Positions 62,861 to 64,000 of a DNA stretch of 64,000 bases are shown piece by piece (position 1 is the first letter of the stretch; each line of letters opens with the position of its first letter). A program made the translations under genes and the position numbers. This DNA is from Edolisoma coerulescens. Lineage: Eukaryota > Chordata > Aves > Passeriformes > Campephagidae. Location: contig VWZW01000995.1 in assembly GCA_013397115.1 (NCBI GenBank), positions 709,566-773,565 of the forward strand, given 5' to 3'. The notes below the pieces were generated by a model. The model had not been told where the DNA came from and ran no database searches. It saw only the letters and a program-made list of their open reading frames with translations.

Positions 62861-64000
62861 AAACTACCCACTGAAGAAAAGCAAAGTCCAATTTCCTTCC
62901 TACTGCAGAGTTCAAGAACATGACAGCCCTCATGGACTGAGCTTGCTTGTGAATCCCTGAAAGCAGGATAATTGGGAACCACAGTTACTATCACAAATGC
63001 TTCTCTCCAGTGTCAGTGTTGTTAACCCTAAATATGCTGCTAGGAACCTCATCTGAGCAACATGGATTATTGAGAAAAAGAAGAATCCTATTAATTCTAG
63101 CTCCCTTATTAGGGACAAGAACCTCTTCAGCTACAAACAATGGCAGACAGTGCTCCTGCTGCTAAAGCTTTACTGAAATTCAGGTCCCTGGGCTGACCTC
63201 CAGACTAGTTGTTTTGGAATGAAATCTGCGATCTTGCTTTCTTTTTCTTTTGTTTCTTGGTATCTGCTTTCTTTCCTAACTGCAACAGACTCTTAAGAAG
63301 TTCTGGAATCAAAGAAGACTTAGCCTTTAATGCCCCCTACCCCGCTCCAGGCCCCGCAAGGCTTGGCCACCATTCCCAAATGCCAGCAAGCCTTGTGTTT
63401 CTGGGAAGACAGCCACATCCTTCAGCTGAACAGGCAGTTTATGCTTCATTGTGACTCATAATTTAATGACAACGGGAGAGTTTCTGATCTCAACTACATG
63501 AACAGGGATACAGATATAGCGCTGCAGTGCTGAGGTATTTTCCTTGAATTCATGCTGTGACTGACAGCAAATGTTCTCAGTATCTCTGTATTACATAAAA
63601 AAAACAGCTACAGTCATCATTTTCCTGAAGTACCCTATGAAGTACACCAGTCTGTCATGTAATTTCATATCCTTCTATCTCCTTAGGAAAACGATCCTCT
63701 CAATCACCCTGAAGTTTCATATTTTCAGAGAAAAAGAAATTTAATTTGAGTAACTTGCAGGAAGATACAGTAAAGATGAGTAGTAAAAAAGGTTAGAGCA
63801 GGAGGGACTAATTTAAGGTTTCTGTTGCAGCTAAATGGTGCCCAGCAATGTGACTTACTTTATACACTGGGCTAACACAATATTTTTTTCCAGAACTTAA
63901 TCCAACTTAATTAACAAAGGTATGGACAGCCTGGAAGGATCCATTGCAGTAAATCAAGTCTTCTATGCCAAATATGCCTTGATGAGGCTTTCTTCTGACA
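62861..64000 (+). other. MOB3B: MOB3B 3' UTR, running to the window edge
   Basis: Sequence after the MOB3B stop codon is presumed 3' UTR. Reading by eye I see no AATAAA or ATTAAA between the stop and the end of the window, so the transcript probably continues beyond it. No repeat, second gene or convincing ORF is visible. The 81-codon open frame at 63209-63454 resembles nothing I recognise. Confidence 0.6.

Noticed and set aside
1..64000. tRNA, rRNA, CRISPR arrays or a novel multi-gene system
   Set aside because: No cloverleaf, regular repeat-spacer pattern or clustered genes was seen by eye on either strand. The window is a single-gene vertebrate locus.

Overview
This window looks like nuclear DNA from a bird. 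The evidence is numerous CR1 LINE fragments ending in the avian-type 'gattctgtga' 3' repeat, avian endogenous-retrovirus LTRs, and one vertebrate gene split by very long introns. There are no operons, CRISPR arrays or prokaryotic features. Assembly gaps (190 Ns at 700-889 and single Ns at 31532 and 45355) show it is draft sequence. From known synteny (human 9p corresponds to the avian Z) a Z-chromosome origin is likely, but that is inference.

The only real protein-coding gene I can support is MOB3B (MOB kinase activator 3B) on the + strand. Its whole coding sequence is present in three exons: 17981-18398, 49555-49757 and 62831-62860. They join in frame at canonical GT/AG sites to give a 216-residue protein plus stop, with the zinc-binding Cys/Cys/His/His set intact. 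The ATG exon probably begins near 17790 with about 190 nt of 5' UTR. The promoter and first non-coding exon(s) are not visible and probably lie upstream, so 1-17789 is best read as intron 1. The 3' UTR starts at 62861 and appears to run off the window.

The rest is intronic sequence carrying repeats. Intron 1 (1-17789) holds an ERV LTR interrupted by the gap (179-928), a GT-rich low-complexity tract (about 6380-6545), an exon-like segment (8227-8325) and a CR1 3' end (about 8760-9372). Intron 2 (18399-49554) holds CR1 pieces at about 22589, 26303, 33708-36262 (antisense, with reverse-transcriptase fossils), 42358-43717 and 44281-46402. It also has a pair of unexplained 170-bp direct repeats (23806 and 25837), a (TG)n tract and a 27-bp palindrome. 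Intron 3 (49758-62830) holds a short antisense CR1 end, a well-delimited 702-bp solo LTR on the - strand (51106-51807) with near-perfect 6-bp target duplications, a second partial LTR of the first family (to 53860), and a CR1 5'-region scrap near 54256.

I found no evidence for a new biological system. The items most worth a second look are the 170-bp repeat pair, the exon-like segment in intron 1, the solo LTR with its own TATA box and poly(A) signal, and the tandem duplication around a single N inside a CR1, which is probably an assembly error.
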